Positions 7,906-18,945 are shown, counted from the stretch's first letter. The stretch is 64,000 bases of DNA from Blattamonas nauphoetae (GCA_033064195.1 JARBJD010000052.1:248001-312000); one strand, 5' to 3'. Notes: a model not told the origin generated them from the sequence alone. Translations and numbers: made by a program.

Positions 7906-9765
7906 ATGAACTCACACATTACACATCTGACAAACAAAAGACATGGAGCCTCAACATTGACTGGAAATACAACTGGATCAATCAAGTACACCAGAGATGA
8001 TATTGGTCAAATACAACAACAACTAATGTCAGAACATCATGTGAATTTCCTCTTGAACGATGGAGCACACAGTACTTCGATACAGGAATTGAAACCATCA
8101 GAGAATTCACGGTTCTACAAAGGACAGGAAATAATCATTCCACTGACTGGTAATCAAGACATTTGTCAAATCGATGATTCCTTCATTACATTCACAATCA
8201 CAACGACTTTGAAAGTCAACAATTGGGACATTACCCCAGACAAAGTTGGATCTTACTCAAATGAAAGAATATTAATGTTCGTTGGACTCAAGCATTCAGC
8301 ATCAATCTTTAGTAGATTCACTGTTCTTCACAACAATCAAAGAATCATCAGTACTGCAAACAATGACGTTTCAATGGAGTCTCACATCTACAATATGATC
8401 AAACCAAAGAGTCAATTGGAGAATCGTAAGCATGCACATACGCCATGGCAGAATGCTTGGAATCATGACGAATCTGTTGCTGGTGTCTATATTCCATTGT
8501 CAGACTTCACATCGGTATCACAAGCCGGCCATTTCACTGATACAATTACGGTACCGATTCGTGTGTCAATCAACCTTGAAGATCTGCTCATTTTCTCAGG
8601 AATGACTGACTATCCAAAATGTCTCTTCGGCGATTTGAAATTGAGTGTGCACATAAATGAAGATGCATTTGTTTGTTGTCCAGTGAATCCAGAACTCACT
8701 TTGAAGAACACACTCTCGACATTCATTGGCTCAACAAAACCACCAATTCATCATGCAATCGCTGATTGTCAACAGCATCGTCCATGGTTTTTCCACTCTC
8801 TTCTTGCGAACTGCACCAAGAATTTTGTTCAGATTGGCCAATCATTCAGGATATCAGCAGTGACTCAAGATATCACAATTAATTCAGCTGGAACAGATAC
8901 GACAGAACCAGAATTTGTGGATCAGTACATCTCACTAAACATTATTGATTATCAAATTGATGATGTATATTGCATGAGTGCTGGATACAATATGAAAAAC
9001 ATTGCGAAAGAGAGTCTGAAGAAGATGTATCAGGATCGTCCAGGAACAATTCAAGCAGAAAAGATCTTTTTCTATCCATTTCAGAAGACACCAACGGCAA
9101 CAGGAATTGATTGTCCTCAACAGATGGTTCTCGTTAATGCCAAGGACATTATGCTCCTCTTTCGTCACTACGACAATGAAGTCACTTGTTTCCACAATCC
9201 AATGCAGAAAGATCTTCGTGTGCATCTACTCAACAAATACTATCCAGAAAACTGGACATCAACGATTGGAGCTCGCTTCTATCAGTTCGCATTGTCTACT
9301 CTCAATCTTGATTCCTACCTGACTGTTCCAGATGATTTGGAGCGTTCACTGACGGATTCACTTGTTGAAGAACATCTTGAAGGTGGTAGAACATATCCAA
9401 ATGAAACAATGGCAAGAGTTCGTCCGATTCATGACAATACTGACTTCCTTTTGTGCTTTTCAACTCAAAGAAGTGGATGTCCAACAAACTGCAATGATTC
9501 AATCAGTTCAAGAGGTCAGAATGTTCCCGTCACTTTGAGGTCAAGTCCGATTTACCAGGGTCTGATTGATACATACTACAATGTTCTCGATCCAAGTCTA
9601 AAGGGTGGTGATATGACAACATTTACTCATCCTCCAGCACCGATTCTAGCAACCACTGCAACAACATGGTGGGTCTTACGATTCGTTAATGACGAACCTA
9701 AAGTTGAGTATTATCCAAATCACACATTGAAAGCATTGCACAAGGAACTCGGAATAAAGTCCTAA
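7906..9765 (+). CDS. Polinton major capsid-type protein
   Basis: At 619 aa this is the largest structural ORF, with the length and position of the Polinton double-jelly-roll major capsid protein. The sequence is beta-rich throughout: GQEIIIPLTGNQDICQIDD, then strand pairs such as DTITVPIRVSINLEDLL and LFGDLKLSVHINEDAF. It closes with a conserved-looking PPAPILATT...TWWVLRF block that recurs in the second capsid-type gene downstream. No membrane segment is seen. The protein would build the icosahedral shell. A pogo-like transposon is inserted in the last codons, so the present stop lies in the transposon's terminal repeat. Family call is by gene order, length and fold-like sequence; no motif is strictly diagnostic. 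Confidence 0.7.
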   Translation: MNSHITHLTNKRHGASTLTGNTTGSIKYTRDDIGQIQQQLMSEHHVNFLLNDGAHSTSIQELKPSENSRFYKGQEIIIPLTGNQDICQIDDSFITFTITTTLKVNNWDITPDKVGSYSNERILMFVGLKHSASIFSRFTVLHNNQRIISTANNDVSMESHIYNMIKPKSQLENRKHAHTPWQNAWNHDESVAGVYIPLSDFTSVSQAGHFTDTITVPIRVSINLEDLLIFSGMTDYPKCLFGDLKLSVHINEDAFVCCPVNPELTLKNTLSTFIGSTKPPIHHAIADCQQHRPWFFHSLLANCTKNFVQIGQSFRISAVTQDITINSAGTDTTEPEFVDQYISLNIIDYQIDDVYCMSAGYNMKNIAKESLKKMYQDRPGTIQAEKIFFYPFQKTPTATGIDCPQQMVLVNAKDIMLLFRHYDNEVTCFHNPMQKDLRVHLLNKYYPENWTSTIGARFYQFALSTLNLDSYLTVPDDLERSLTDSLVEEHLEGGRTYPNETMARVRPIHDNTDFLLCFSTQRSGCPTNCNDSISSRGQNVPVTLRSSPIYQGLIDTYYNVLDPSLKGGDMTTFTHPPAPILATTATTWWVLRFVNDEPKVEYYPNHTLKALHKELGIKS

Positions 9766-9969
9766 ATATACCCGCGATGGGGAATAAACCCGATAGTGTC
9801 ATTCTTTATCGCTCATTCGCTTTTTGTGACCCATTTCACAAACGACACGTCCTCCGTCCTTATTAATGCGTTTTTTTGGAATAATGAAACAGTCTCTGAA
9901 GAAAAGTGCCATTGTGAGTAGAAAAATGAGAGAAACTGTGAGTTAGCTTGTTTATTTGGTGGAAGAAAG

Positions 9970-11674
9970 TCAGAAGTTAACGGTGGATCGTTTTTTAGAA
10001 TTGTAGGTGAACTGCTCCATCTCAAGAATCGCTTCTGATGGAGTGGGAGGCCCTGAGACTTTTCTTTTCACTTTTATAACATGAGGTCGAGTGGGCGATG
10101 GTTGAGCCTCCTGAATTTGTGGTGCTTGAATGATCAATCGGAGACGGTCTTGTTTAGATATGTTTGGATCGATTGGTTGTTCGTCAGATACATCAAGGAG
10201 ACGTCCAACATATTTTGGGATGAGATGAGTCAACATGGGTGAGTTAGGAGGTGATTGAGGCGGAGTACTTTTTTCGCTCTCGATTCCACTATGGCCCGCT
10301 CTTTTTCGGAATTTTTGGAGATTTCCGAGGAGAGCTTCGATTGAGAGCGGAAATATTCCAGTTGCGGAGAACGATGCATGAATAATATCTGGAGTGGTAG
10401 ATTTTGCAAATGCTCCAGGCAACGCGGCCACTAAAGCTGTTTTAAACTCCTGTTCGGAACATCCTGGAGGTGGCAGGAACGTTGTAGACAGGATTTGCTT
10501 AAATGATCCAAAAACATACTGGTCTAGAGGTGCACAAATGTGAGAAGTGTGAGGAGGAATCAGGATCATTCGAATGTTATGATCCTTTAGAAGCCGAATC
10601 GCCCGATCTGATGTATGTGAGGAACAACCATCTGTGATTATTAATGCAGTTTTTCCCTGTTTGTGGAGCCTTTGTCTCAGTTGGTCGATTTCTGGAATCA
10701 ACGACGATTCCACGATTTCTTCAAATATCGCCTTCGTCATCCATCCTGTTCCTTGTAGGATGATTTTTAAACCCGTGAATCTCCAAGTTGATGAATTCAT
10801 GACGGTCTATTTTGCGTGGATACAGCAGGATAGGTGAAAGTGGAATTCCCTTCGTGGACACTGTGACGAAGAGTGTGACATTTTCATGTCTTGGAATGGA
10901 GGGAGAAAGGATCTCTGGGTTGTCTGTTGAGGTGACGCGCTGTGATTTGTCATTTTGATGAACAACGACTGAGGTTTCATCACAATTTAGAATAAGATCA
11001 GAATCGATGTGAAACTCCGAAAGAGTTTCACCTAGTAGCGAAATCCAGTATTTCATTGTTCCTTCCGTTGAAGCTTCGATCCTAGAATTTTCTGTGAAAT
11101 GAGGTTTGAAACTCTGGAGTTCTTTGTGTCTTTCGATGAAACCATTTAGCCACTGCCTTGATAATGGAGGTCTCGTTGAGTCGAATCGTCCACTGGTTTC
11201 CTCCATATCCTTTGCCTAAAGAGATACAAAGAATAAAATTGGGACTTTTTGCAGTATTTTAGTTTTGTCGATGTTCCCAGATTTTTTGATCTCGTCCAGG
11301 GAAAATTCGACCAGTTCTTTTTCTTGATGCTGTAAAAGTCGGGATGGCCGACCATTCTTCGCAATATCTCTGTTTGTCTTTTCTGCTTTCTTTGCTCTTG
11401 ATAGTTGATGCACAGAACACACATCTGCTTTTTCGAGCATCGTTCCCGGAATACTATGGTCACGCTGGATTTGTAGTCCCCGCTGGACGCGATTCGGTAT
11501 CAATCTGTATTCTTGCTGTGATGCGAGTTTCGATATAGTGGATATCTCTGGTTGACTGTACTTTTCTGATCTTGACATAAAAATGGTATGGTCAACACCG
11601 TTGATGATGGAATCAAAAAGAACAATTCCACCTTCAAATGATCCACTCGTCTTAAATTCCAAAAAACGCAACAA
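9970..11674 (-). pseudogene. pogo/Tigger-like DDE transposase
   Basis: Three consecutive minus-strand pieces cover the enzyme. The first (11674-11246) is the DNA-binding part. The second (to about 10780) has SRQWLNGFIERHKEL, a CENP-B-type helix-turn-helix element, and LILNCDETSV with the first catalytic Asp. The third has LIITDGCSSHTSD with the second Asp and ICAPLDQYVFGSFK with the third acidic residue. The first break is removed exactly by a 30-nt GT-AG intron candidate at 11216-11245. The second, near 10780, is a one-base frame change without a convincing intron, so this copy is probably inactive. The C-terminal tail is serine/proline-rich. The enzyme would cut and paste the element at TA sites. 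Confidence 0.85.
11216..11245 (-). other. Candidate 30-nt intron in pogo transposase
   Basis: On the minus strand the segment starts GTCCC and ends in a pyrimidine run plus CTTTAG. It is a multiple of three and holds an in-frame TAG. Removing it joins the helix-turn-helix region smoothly. Confidence 0.5.
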
Positions 11675-11822
11675 ATGACGCGATTCTACACGAGAAATAG
11701 AAATATTAATTCATCGAAAAATGCAGCCTCCCAGATGAGATCTATCGGGTTTATTCCACATCGCGGGTATATTTAGGACTTTACCGAAATCATAAAACAG
11801 TAAAAGAAAATTATGATATTGT

Positions 11823-11835
11823 ATTTTTTATTTTT
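11823..11835 (+). promoter_or_regulatory. T-rich promoter-like box of second capsid-type gene
   Basis: ATTTTTTATTTTT ends 6 bases before the ATG at 11842. Confidence 0.55.
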
Positions 11836-11841
11836 CTATAA

Positions 11842-12605
11842 ATGAGAAGTATCAGAGCAAATCAATCCAAACCAACATCAACTTTAATTGAGCAAATTGA
11901 AGTCCAATCATACATGCCAAAACAGTGGGATTCAGAACCTCATGTCTATTCCATCCAAGAAGTGCATCCAACAAATCCTCCCATGCCGTGCAGAATCACA
12001 GATGAAATTGAAGTTCCATTGTGCTATGACGGTCATGATGTGACTGAATTTTCGAAAAGTCATTTACGAATAGATCTAACGATCACCATTCCATATGTGA
12101 AACCAACATCATCCAGTTTGGGTCCGTATGTTGATGAAAATGGAATGTTCTTTGGTTACAAATCATCCTCGGATGCAATTCGAGATATGAGACTCGTTGA
12201 TAGTCAAGGTAACATTATTGACAATTCACTACAGAATAATCACATCCATGAATCATTTCTTTATCACACATTCAAATCACATGAAGAGAAAAACAACATG
12301 AAGCATTGCTACAGTCTTTGGGAAAATGTTCAGAGAATGGATCCAAGTGTGTGTGGATTCTACTTTGCTCCGTTAAACACAGCATTTCAAACAATCACGA
12401 GAACAATTCCACTTGTCATTCCATTTGTGAATTTGCTTCCACTGAGTACATTTGATCAGTATCCGAACTCCATCTTTGGCAATCTCCGATTAAGATTTCA
12501 TTTGACAACTGAATCACTTGTTTACTGTCCAATTCGAACATCTACTGTCATCCGAAAAACATTGGAAAACAGTCGCGAACAATATCCAGATAAGGCATTG
12601 ATGTC
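11842..12605 (+). CDS. Second Polinton capsid-type protein, first part, interrupted by hAT
   Basis: The ATG follows the T-rich box. The 254 residues before the hAT insertion are beta-rich, with stretches such as SHLRIDLTITIPYV and IFGNLRLRFHLTTESLVYCP. These parallel the major capsid ORF (LFGDLKLSVHINEDAFVCCP) closely enough to suggest a distant paralogue. The frame runs on to 12654 only through transposon sequence. A 6.3-kb hAT splits the gene, and related sequence continues after 18,945. In its present state it is a fossil. Some virus-like elements carry two or more jelly-roll capsid proteins, so a second shell component is the likely original role. Confidence 0.6.
12598..12605. repeat. 8-bp target duplication, left of hAT
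   Basis: TTGATGTC here is repeated exactly at 18946-18953. An 8-bp duplication is diagnostic of hAT insertion. Confidence 0.9.
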
Positions 12606-12640
12606 CAGGCATTTGAGTGGTGGGATCAAAACAGGTAAAA

Positions 12641-12660
12641 CTGGGATCAATTGATCCCAG
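12641..12660. promoter_or_regulatory. 20-bp subterminal palindrome of hAT
   Basis: CTGGGATCAATTGATCCCAG is a perfect palindrome made of two CTGGGATC half sites. Half sites recur three times at the other end (18899-18932). It is a likely transposase-binding site. Confidence 0.55.
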
Positions 12661-13019
12661 TCCCCATTTTTTGACTGACCACACTTTCTTAAATAGGAGT
12701 TTCGAGATTTTCCTCATTCAATTTCAAACTCCATTTCCCACTTTCTCGGAAAAACTCTCTAGTCTTGAATCTCCTGAATTTAGATTAGAAATTGGTATTC
12801 ATTAGTTGAATGGGTGAGAGATAACAATGCACAGATCGGAAGAAATTTTGGAAAGATAAAAACAAGACAATTCAGAACCAGTAATCATGGTCAGTTGGAC
12901 TCCCGAGTTGATGAGTCAGGTTTGATGAGTGTGTTCTCACGTATTCATGTTAAGCAGTCGCGAGTTGCCATGTTCGATCAGCTCAATTGAACAGCCATCT
13001 CATCTTATCACCGCAATTG

Positions 13020-13795
13020 CGATCCTTCCCCCCAACTCGCCTCGAATGGGCATCCATCCCCCCAACTCGCCTCGAATGGCCATCCTTCCCACCAACTCGC
13101 CTCGAATGGCCATCCATCCCCCCAACTCGCCTCGAATGGGCATCCTTCCCCCCAACTCGCCTCGGATGGCCATCCTTCCCCCCAACTCGCCTCGAATGGC
13201 CATCCTTCCCATCAACTCGCCTCGAATGGGCATCCTTCCCCCCAACTCGCCTCGAATGGGCATCCTTCCCCCCAACTCGCCTCGAATGGGCATCCTTCCC
13301 ACCAACTCGCCTCGAATGGGCATCCTTCCCACCAACTCGCCTCGAATGGGCATCCTTCCCCAACTCGCCTCGAATGGGCATCCTTCCCCAACTCGCCTCG
13401 AATGGGCATCCTTCCCCCAACTCGCCTCGAATGGCCATCCTTCCCCCAACTCGCCTCGAATGGCCATCCTTCCCATCAACTCGCCTCGAATGGGCATCCT
13501 TCCCCCAACTCGCCTCGAATGGGCATCCTTCCCACCAACTCGCCTCGAATGGGCATCCTTCCCACCAACTCGCCTCGAATGGGCATCCTTCCCCAACTCG
13601 CCTCGAATGGGCATCCTTCCCCCAACTCGCCTCGAATGGGCATCCTTCCTCCCAACTCGCCTCGGATGGCCATCCTTCCCTAACTCGCCTCGAATGGGCA
13701 TCCTTCCCCCAACTCGCCTCGAATGGGCATCCTTCCCCAACTCGCCTCGAATGGGCATCCTTCCCCCAACTCGCCTCGCATGGGCATCCTTCCCA
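13020..13795 (+). repeat. Outer left minisatellite, about 30-bp unit, about 26 copies
   Basis: The unit core is ACTCGCCTCGAATGGGCATC followed by a C-rich run of variable length (CCTTCCCCCCA). Unit length varies from 28 to 31 because of the C-run. The same unit occurs inverted at 17362-18175. Long ORFs in this array are a consequence of the 30-bp period. Confidence 0.95.
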
Positions 13796-13854
13796 ATAAC
13801 TAACTTTGAATGGTCATCTTTCCCACCGATTCACCTCGAAAGGGTATCCTCCTC

Positions 13855-14215
13855 ACTTTCCCTCTCCGCCAACACCTCATGCTCACTCTCCCTCTCCGCC
13901 AACACATCATGCTCACGCTCCCTCTCCGCCAACACCTCATGCTCACTCTCCCTCTCCGCCAACGCCTCATGCTCACTTTCCCTCTCCGCCAACACCTCAT
14001 GCTCACTCTCCCTCTCCGCCAACGCCTCATGCTCACTTTCCCTCTCCGCCAACACCTCATGCTCTCTCCCTCTCCGCCAACACCTCATGCTCACTCTCCC
14101 TCTCCGCCAACGCCTCATGCTCACTCTCCCTCTCCGCCAACACCTCATGCTCACTCTCCCCCTCCGCCAACACCTCATGCTCACTCTCTCCATCCGCCAA
14201 CACCTCCCGCACCAT
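13855..14215 (+). repeat. Inner left minisatellite, 30-bp unit, about 12 copies
   Basis: The unit core is CTCCGCCAACACCTCATGCT plus a CTCCCT run. Copies alternate ACACCTC and ACGCCTC, a higher-order pattern. It resembles the inverted inner array on the other side of the transposase (GCCACCTCCTTCCGCACACT read on the minus strand). Confidence 0.95.
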
Positions 14216-14415
14216 CTCCCACTTCATTCCTTTGAAATGAGTTTTTTCTCATTCTCGAATTTCAAGTCCCATCTTTTTTAAACATCAATCCTTAATGCGA
14301 CTTTTTCTTGAATTTGATATCTAAGAACAAAATGAGAGTGAATTGAGTTGTTTACAGCTTTTAGGGACGCCAACAGATGAGGATCTTTCGTCATTCGTCT
14401 GTTGAAGAATCGTCA

Positions 14416-16566
14416 TCAGATGGTGTCGAATGCGCTCTCTTGGTTTTCGAATTGTGAGGCGAAGAGAAGTTTCAACAAGGTCATCCAAATCAGCGTCGGG
14501 GATGAGGAGAGGAGAGTTGTGAGAGATGCGTGCCAAGAGCTCAGATGGCTCGTTTGAAGCTGACTTCTTTCTTTGCGTTTGATGTAATGGATTAGACTAA
14601 ATTCTCGTTCGGTTGCAACTGTCGTGGCGAAGATTGTTTTCAGAATTCGTAGTAAAGGTAAGATTGCTGATTGCCCAGCAAACAGAGGATGAGTCAGAAT
14701 TGTGTCGACAATTCCTGCCTCAGTGAAAGGAATATCAGCGAATTCGAGCTGATATGTGGATTTAGTTTGTCGCCAATGCACGATGGTGTGCTGTTTGACG
14801 ATTGGTAAAATGAAATGACCAAACCGAGAAGCAAGGGCATTGACCTTTTGATCTTGTTCTATCGAATTTGGAGCCATCAGGGAATCGTGCGAGAACAGTG
14901 ACAAGATTGAATCCTGCGTTCGAGAAGAAAACCTTGTTCGCAGAGCCACCGATAGACTCCGTGCCATTTCGCCACATTCTTGCGCACATTGCTCAACATA
15001 AGGAAGACATTGAAGATATTCGTGTTTACTGATTTGCGAGCAAAGGTGTTCGTTCAGTTCATCGATTGTCACATTGTCACATCGATCGATGAGCCGATTG
15101 ATGCATTCTTCAGACCTCATCAATGTCATTGCATTGCTTTGAAGCTCTTTGTTTGCTTCTTCCGCCCAAGAGAGGAGAAACCCAAGTCCACACAATCGTA
15201 GGAGTACAAACGGATCTGAAAGCAACTGCACGAGATGAAGAGCCTGAGTCTCTCCAGCCTCTTTTAGAACGTCCTGAACACAGTCCGCATATTCAAAAAC
15301 CTGCGTTACGGCCTTGAAACAGGTTGACCATCGAATTTGAAGAGGTCGTGATAATTTCTGAACTTTTTTGTGTCGTGACTGTTGAGCTCGAGCAAATTGT
15401 TTCTTGCGAGAGGGATTCTTTGTGATCATGTTGATGATGGATGCTGCGTTTTTGATGAGGATTGCCGAGACAGAGTCTTCAGGTTTTTGAAAAGTTGATT
15501 TGAGGGCGAGTTGAAAGCTATGAGCATCACAATTGTGATACAACACATGACGGTGATCATTTTCAAGACATGCCTTGAAACCCGAATGGGGACCTGACAT
15601 AGCAGGGTCCCCATCGGTCGCCACTGATACAACCTGATTCACCGAGATTCCGTTCTCACGCAGTGTCTCCTTGAATGCAGCATATATTTGGGAGCCTTTT
15701 GTTCCGGCATTCATTTCGGCCAAGCCAAGAAGGCATGTTTCTGGTTGAAGTGATTGGTTTAGAAAGCGAAGATTCACGCACAGAACCGAGATTGACGAGA
15801 TATCAGTTGAGATATCAAGAGAAAGTGAAAAAGGAGTTTTGGATGAAATTTGAGAGAGCCAATCTGCCAGGTACTTTTGGTCAAGAATTGATGCGAGTTG
15901 CCAAAATCTGACGTAGTCCGAAGAATCTGCGTTTGAAACTGATTTCACGTTGTCAACACTATTTAGAAGATTTGTTAAGGATTTGAAATCGTTTACAGAG
16001 CAGTGTCGATGGCTAATCTGATTCACTGCTCTGAATTGGTTCTTTACGTGTTTGTGTCTTGAAGGTTGATCTTCGACTTGGCGAGCCTCGTCTCTCACAT
16101 CCATATCGTGCAACCACCTAGAAACCGCCCTTTTGTGTGTTTTTGTCTTCAAATGGTCCAGCAGGCTACCGGGATAACTAGGACAGCTGGGTTCTCGGAC
16201 ATATTCACCTCTGTGTGCTCCGACATTGCTCTTGTGATGATTGCAGATCCGGCAGATTATTCCCTCTCCTTGGCGGATAAAGACTGATTGATCATCTTGA
16301 AAAAGACACTCTTCCCTTGACATCCATTTCTGAAACAGTTTGCCTTTCTGTTTTTTCCCTTTCGTTTGAGTGCGAACCGCCTCTGTTCGGTCATTCCGAT
16401 TATCATCAATGGTTTCTGGTATCAGTGGAGAAATCAGGTCCGATGAGACATGTCTTTCGTGATTTCGAAAAGGGAGGAGTTGTGGAGTCTGAGTCTTCAG
16501 TTTGATGTGACTATCAAATTGAGACAATGTAGGTTGGGTCAGATGACGTTGGACAGGAAGCGACAT
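14416..16566 (-). CDS. hAT-family transposase
   Basis: This is an uninterrupted 716-aa frame. Near residues 105-150 lies a zinc-finger-like DNA-binding region (IICRIC, later HLKTKTHKRA; C-x2-C then H-x4-H spacing, BED/TTF-like). The catalytic RNase H-like fold shows SLDISTDISS near residue 248 with the first Asp, VATDGDPAMSG near 317 (the hAT TDGAPAMxG motif with the second Asp) and RWSTCF near 410. The C-terminal hAT dimerisation region appears as ATEREFSLIHYIKRKERS near 651-668. All expected blocks are in order and the length is typical. The enzyme would bind the subterminal sites and mobilise the element. No stop or frameshift is seen, so it may be active. Confidence 0.9.
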   Translation of the reverse strand: MSLPVQRHLTQPTLSQFDSHIKLKTQTPQLLPFRNHERHVSSDLISPLIPETIDDNRNDRTEAVRTQTKGKKQKGKLFQKWMSREECLFQDDQSVFIRQGEGIICRICNHHKSNVGAHRGEYVREPSCPSYPGSLLDHLKTKTHKRAVSRWLHDMDVRDEARQVEDQPSRHKHVKNQFRAVNQISHRHCSVNDFKSLTNLLNSVDNVKSVSNADSSDYVRFWQLASILDQKYLADWLSQISSKTPFSLSLDISTDISSISVLCVNLRFLNQSLQPETCLLGLAEMNAGTKGSQIYAAFKETLRENGISVNQVVSVATDGDPAMSGPHSGFKACLENDHRHVLYHNCDAHSFQLALKSTFQKPEDSVSAILIKNAASIINMITKNPSRKKQFARAQQSRHKKVQKLSRPLQIRWSTCFKAVTQVFEYADCVQDVLKEAGETQALHLVQLLSDPFVLLRLCGLGFLLSWAEEANKELQSNAMTLMRSEECINRLIDRCDNVTIDELNEHLCSQISKHEYLQCLPYVEQCAQECGEMARSLSVALRTRFSSRTQDSILSLFSHDSLMAPNSIEQDQKVNALASRFGHFILPIVKQHTIVHWRQTKSTYQLEFADIPFTEAGIVDTILTHPLFAGQSAILPLLRILKTIFATTVATEREFSLIHYIKRKERSQLQTSHLSSWHASLTTLLSSSPTLIWMTLLKLLFASQFENQESAFDTI

Positions 16567-16739
16567 GAACTTGGAGATGGGCGTTCAACAATTGCCCACA
16601 GTTTTCGAAATTTACTCCGATTTGGGAAAACAAAAGCACTATCGAAAGGATAAGAAGTGTGAGAGAGAGGAACATGTCCCAGAACAGGTAAAATAGAAAA
16701 TGGCTATAAGTAGAGCTGTTGAAAATCGGAAGCGGTCGA

Positions 16740-17360
16740 AGAGTTGGCGGAGGGGGAGAGTGTGCGGAAGGAGGTGGCGGAGGGGAAGAGTGAGCGGAAG
16801 GAGGTGGCAGAGGGAGAGAGTGTGCGGAAGGAGGTGGCAGAGGGAGAGAGTGTGCGGAAGGAGGTGGCGGAGGGGAAGAGTGTGCGGAAGGAGGAGGCAG
16901 AGGGAGAGAGTGTGCGGAAGGAGGTGGCAGAGGGAGAGTGTGCGGAAGGAGGTGGCAGAGGGAGAGTGTGCGGAAGGAGGTGGCAGAGGGAGAGTGTGCG
17001 GAAGGAGGTGGCAGAGGAGAGAGTGTGCGGAAGGAGGTGGCAGAGGGGGAGAGTGTGCGGAAGGAGGTGGCAGAGGGAGAGAGTGTGCTGAAGGAGGTGG
17101 CGGAGGGAGAGTGTGCGGAAGGAGGTGGCAGAGGGGAGAGTGTGCGGAAGGAGGTGGCAGAGGGGGAGAGTGTGCGGAAGGAGGTGGCAGAGGGAGAGAG
17201 TGTGTGGAAGGAGGTGGCGGAGGGAGAGAGTGTGCGGAAGGAGGTGGCAGAGGGGGAGAGTGTGCGGAAGGAGGTGGCAGAGGGAGAGAGTGTGCGGAAG
17301 GAGGTGGCGGAGGGAGAGAGTGTGCGGAAGGAGGTGGCGGAGGGGGAGAGTGAGCGGAAG
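16740..17360 (-). repeat. Inner right minisatellite, about 30-bp unit, about 21 copies
   Basis: The unit core on the plus strand is GGAGGTGGCAGAGGGAGAGA followed by GTGTGCGGAA. Copies differ by CAG/CGG and by the length of the G-run. It mirrors the inner left array in position and is related in sequence. Confidence 0.95.
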
Positions 17361-17361
17361 G

Positions 17362-18175
17362 ATGGTCATTCGAGGCGAGTTGGGGGGAAGGATGCCCATT
17401 GGAGGCGAGTTGGGGGGAAGGATGGCCATTCGAGGCGAGTTGGGGGGAAGGATGCCCATTCGAGGCGAGTTGGGGGGAAGGATGCCCATTCGAGGCGAGT
17501 TGGGGGAAGGATGCCCATTCGAGGCGAGTTGGGGGGAAGGATGCCCATTCGAGGCGAGTTGGGGGGAAGGATGGCCATTCGAGGCGAGTTGGTGGGAAGG
17601 ATGCCCATTCGAGGCGAGTTGGGGGATGGATGCCCATTCGAGGCGAGTTGGGGGGAAGGATGGCCATCCGAGGCGAGTTGGGAGGAAGGATGCCCATTCG
17701 AGGCGAGTTGGGGGGAAGGATGCCCATTCGAGGCGAGTTGGTGGGAAGGATGCCCATTCGAGGCGAGTTGGGGGAAGGATGCCCATTCGAGGCGAGTTGG
17801 GGGAAGGATGCCCATTCGAGGCGAGTTGGGGAAGGATGCCCATTCGAGGCGAGTTGGGGGGAAGGATGCCCATTCGAGGCGAGTTGGGGGGACAGATGCC
17901 CATTCGAGGCGAGTTGGTGGGAAGGATGCCCATTCGAGGCGAGTTGGTGGGAAGGATGCCCATTCGAGGCGAGTTGGTGGGAAGGATGCCCATTCGAGGC
18001 GAGTTGGTGGGATGGATGCCCATTCGAGGCGAGTTGGGGGGAAGGATGCCCATTCGTGGCGAGTTGGGGGATGGATGCCCATTCGAGGCGAGTTGGGGGA
18101 TGGATGCCCATTCGAGGCGAGTTGGTGGGAAGGATGGGCATTCGAGGCGAGTTGGTGGGATGGCTGTACTATTTC
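17362..18175 (-). repeat. Outer right minisatellite, about 30-bp unit, about 27 copies
   Basis: The unit is the reverse complement of the outer left array (GATGCCCATTCGAGGCGAGT plus a G-run). Together with 13020-13795 it forms a very long imperfect inverted repeat around the transposase gene. Confidence 0.95.
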
Positions 18176-18945
18176 GGTGAATAGATGGGTTGGATTTTCT
18201 TTCGAGATGATCAGATGAGAAAGATGTTCTTTAGAGGTGATCAGATGAGGTGGATGTTCTTTAGAGGTAATCATGTGGACTGCATGCTCATTTGAGGTGA
18301 TAAGATGGGATGAACGTTCAATTTTGAATGAATCATTCAAAAGTTTGATATTGCAAGATGAGTTGGACTGAATATTATATGTGCATTACAAATTCAAGAA
18401 TTCGACTGCCATCCGGAATGATGAGATGAACGGAGTCCTTGTCGCAGCACTGACAACAAGCTGAGAACAGAGACAATATCTTATGAAAGATCAAATGAAA
18501 TACCGCTCAGATGAGGATTATGATGCGAGAGATGACCCAATCACCAACCAAACTCGAGCGAAATCGGTGCTTGTTGTGTTCATATCATTTGGATCTTCAG
18601 TTGATTCCGTCTGGAGAATGTGTCCCCATTACTTTGTAATTCTCACTCATCTCACTTGTTTTGGACATCTTTTCAACTTTAAGTGCAACGCCATGAAGAA
18701 ATCACTGTGTGTTCTTCGGATTACGATTAGAAACTTTGATATTTTATTCATATCCGCCGAAACAGAAGAGAGACAAAAGACTCTCGTTTTTGTTCGATCT
18801 ACTGAACATTTTCATTTCATCTCTTTTTTCTATTCAGAGATCATATATTTGAAGAAGGAAAATTGTGAAAAGAAACGAAACGGTATTGTAGATTTTAACT
18901 GGGATCAGATCCGACTGGGATCACTGGGATCAAATCAGAAGCCTG

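Larger units (their letters stand above)
9757..11781 (-). mobile_element. pogo/Tigger-like DNA transposon
   Basis: This 2,025-bp element has about 40-bp terminal inverted repeats (9757-9796 and 11742-11781) beginning AAGTCCTAAATATACCCGCG, with one mismatch that I can see. TA flanks it at 9755-9756 and 11782-11783, the target duplication of the Tc1/mariner/pogo superfamily. A Tigger-like transposase runs on the minus strand and fills most of the element. It sits at the very end of the Polinton capsid gene. The near-perfect ends indicate a recent insertion. Confidence 0.9.
12606..18945 (-). mobile_element. hAT transposon with inverted minisatellite arms
   Basis: This 6,340-bp element begins CAGGCATTTGAG, ends with the complement of CAGGCTTCTGA, and has an exact 8-bp target duplication. 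A 716-aa hAT transposase lies on the minus strand in the middle (14416-16566). On each side of it stand two minisatellite arrays of about 30-bp units in mirror order: outer arrays at about 13020-13795 and 17362-18175, inner arrays at about 13855-14215 and 16740-17360. The outer arrays use the same unit in opposite orientation. Subterminal CTGGGATCA motifs sit inside both ends. With an uninterrupted transposase and matching ends it looks whole and possibly active. Confidence 0.9.

Noticed and set aside
12929-14281. Long ORFs on both strands in the left minisatellites (repeating PPTRLEWASF-like peptides)
   Set aside because: A 30-bp unit keeps several frames open at once on both strands. The peptides are products of the repeat, not conserved proteins.
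13020-18175. CRISPR-like array
   Set aside because: The units are contiguous with no unique spacers, and the host is eukaryotic.
16639-18340. ORFs of up to 500 codons in the right minisatellites
   Set aside because: The same reason: overlapping open frames on both strands of a 30-bp tandem repeat, with no start context and no non-repeat domain.
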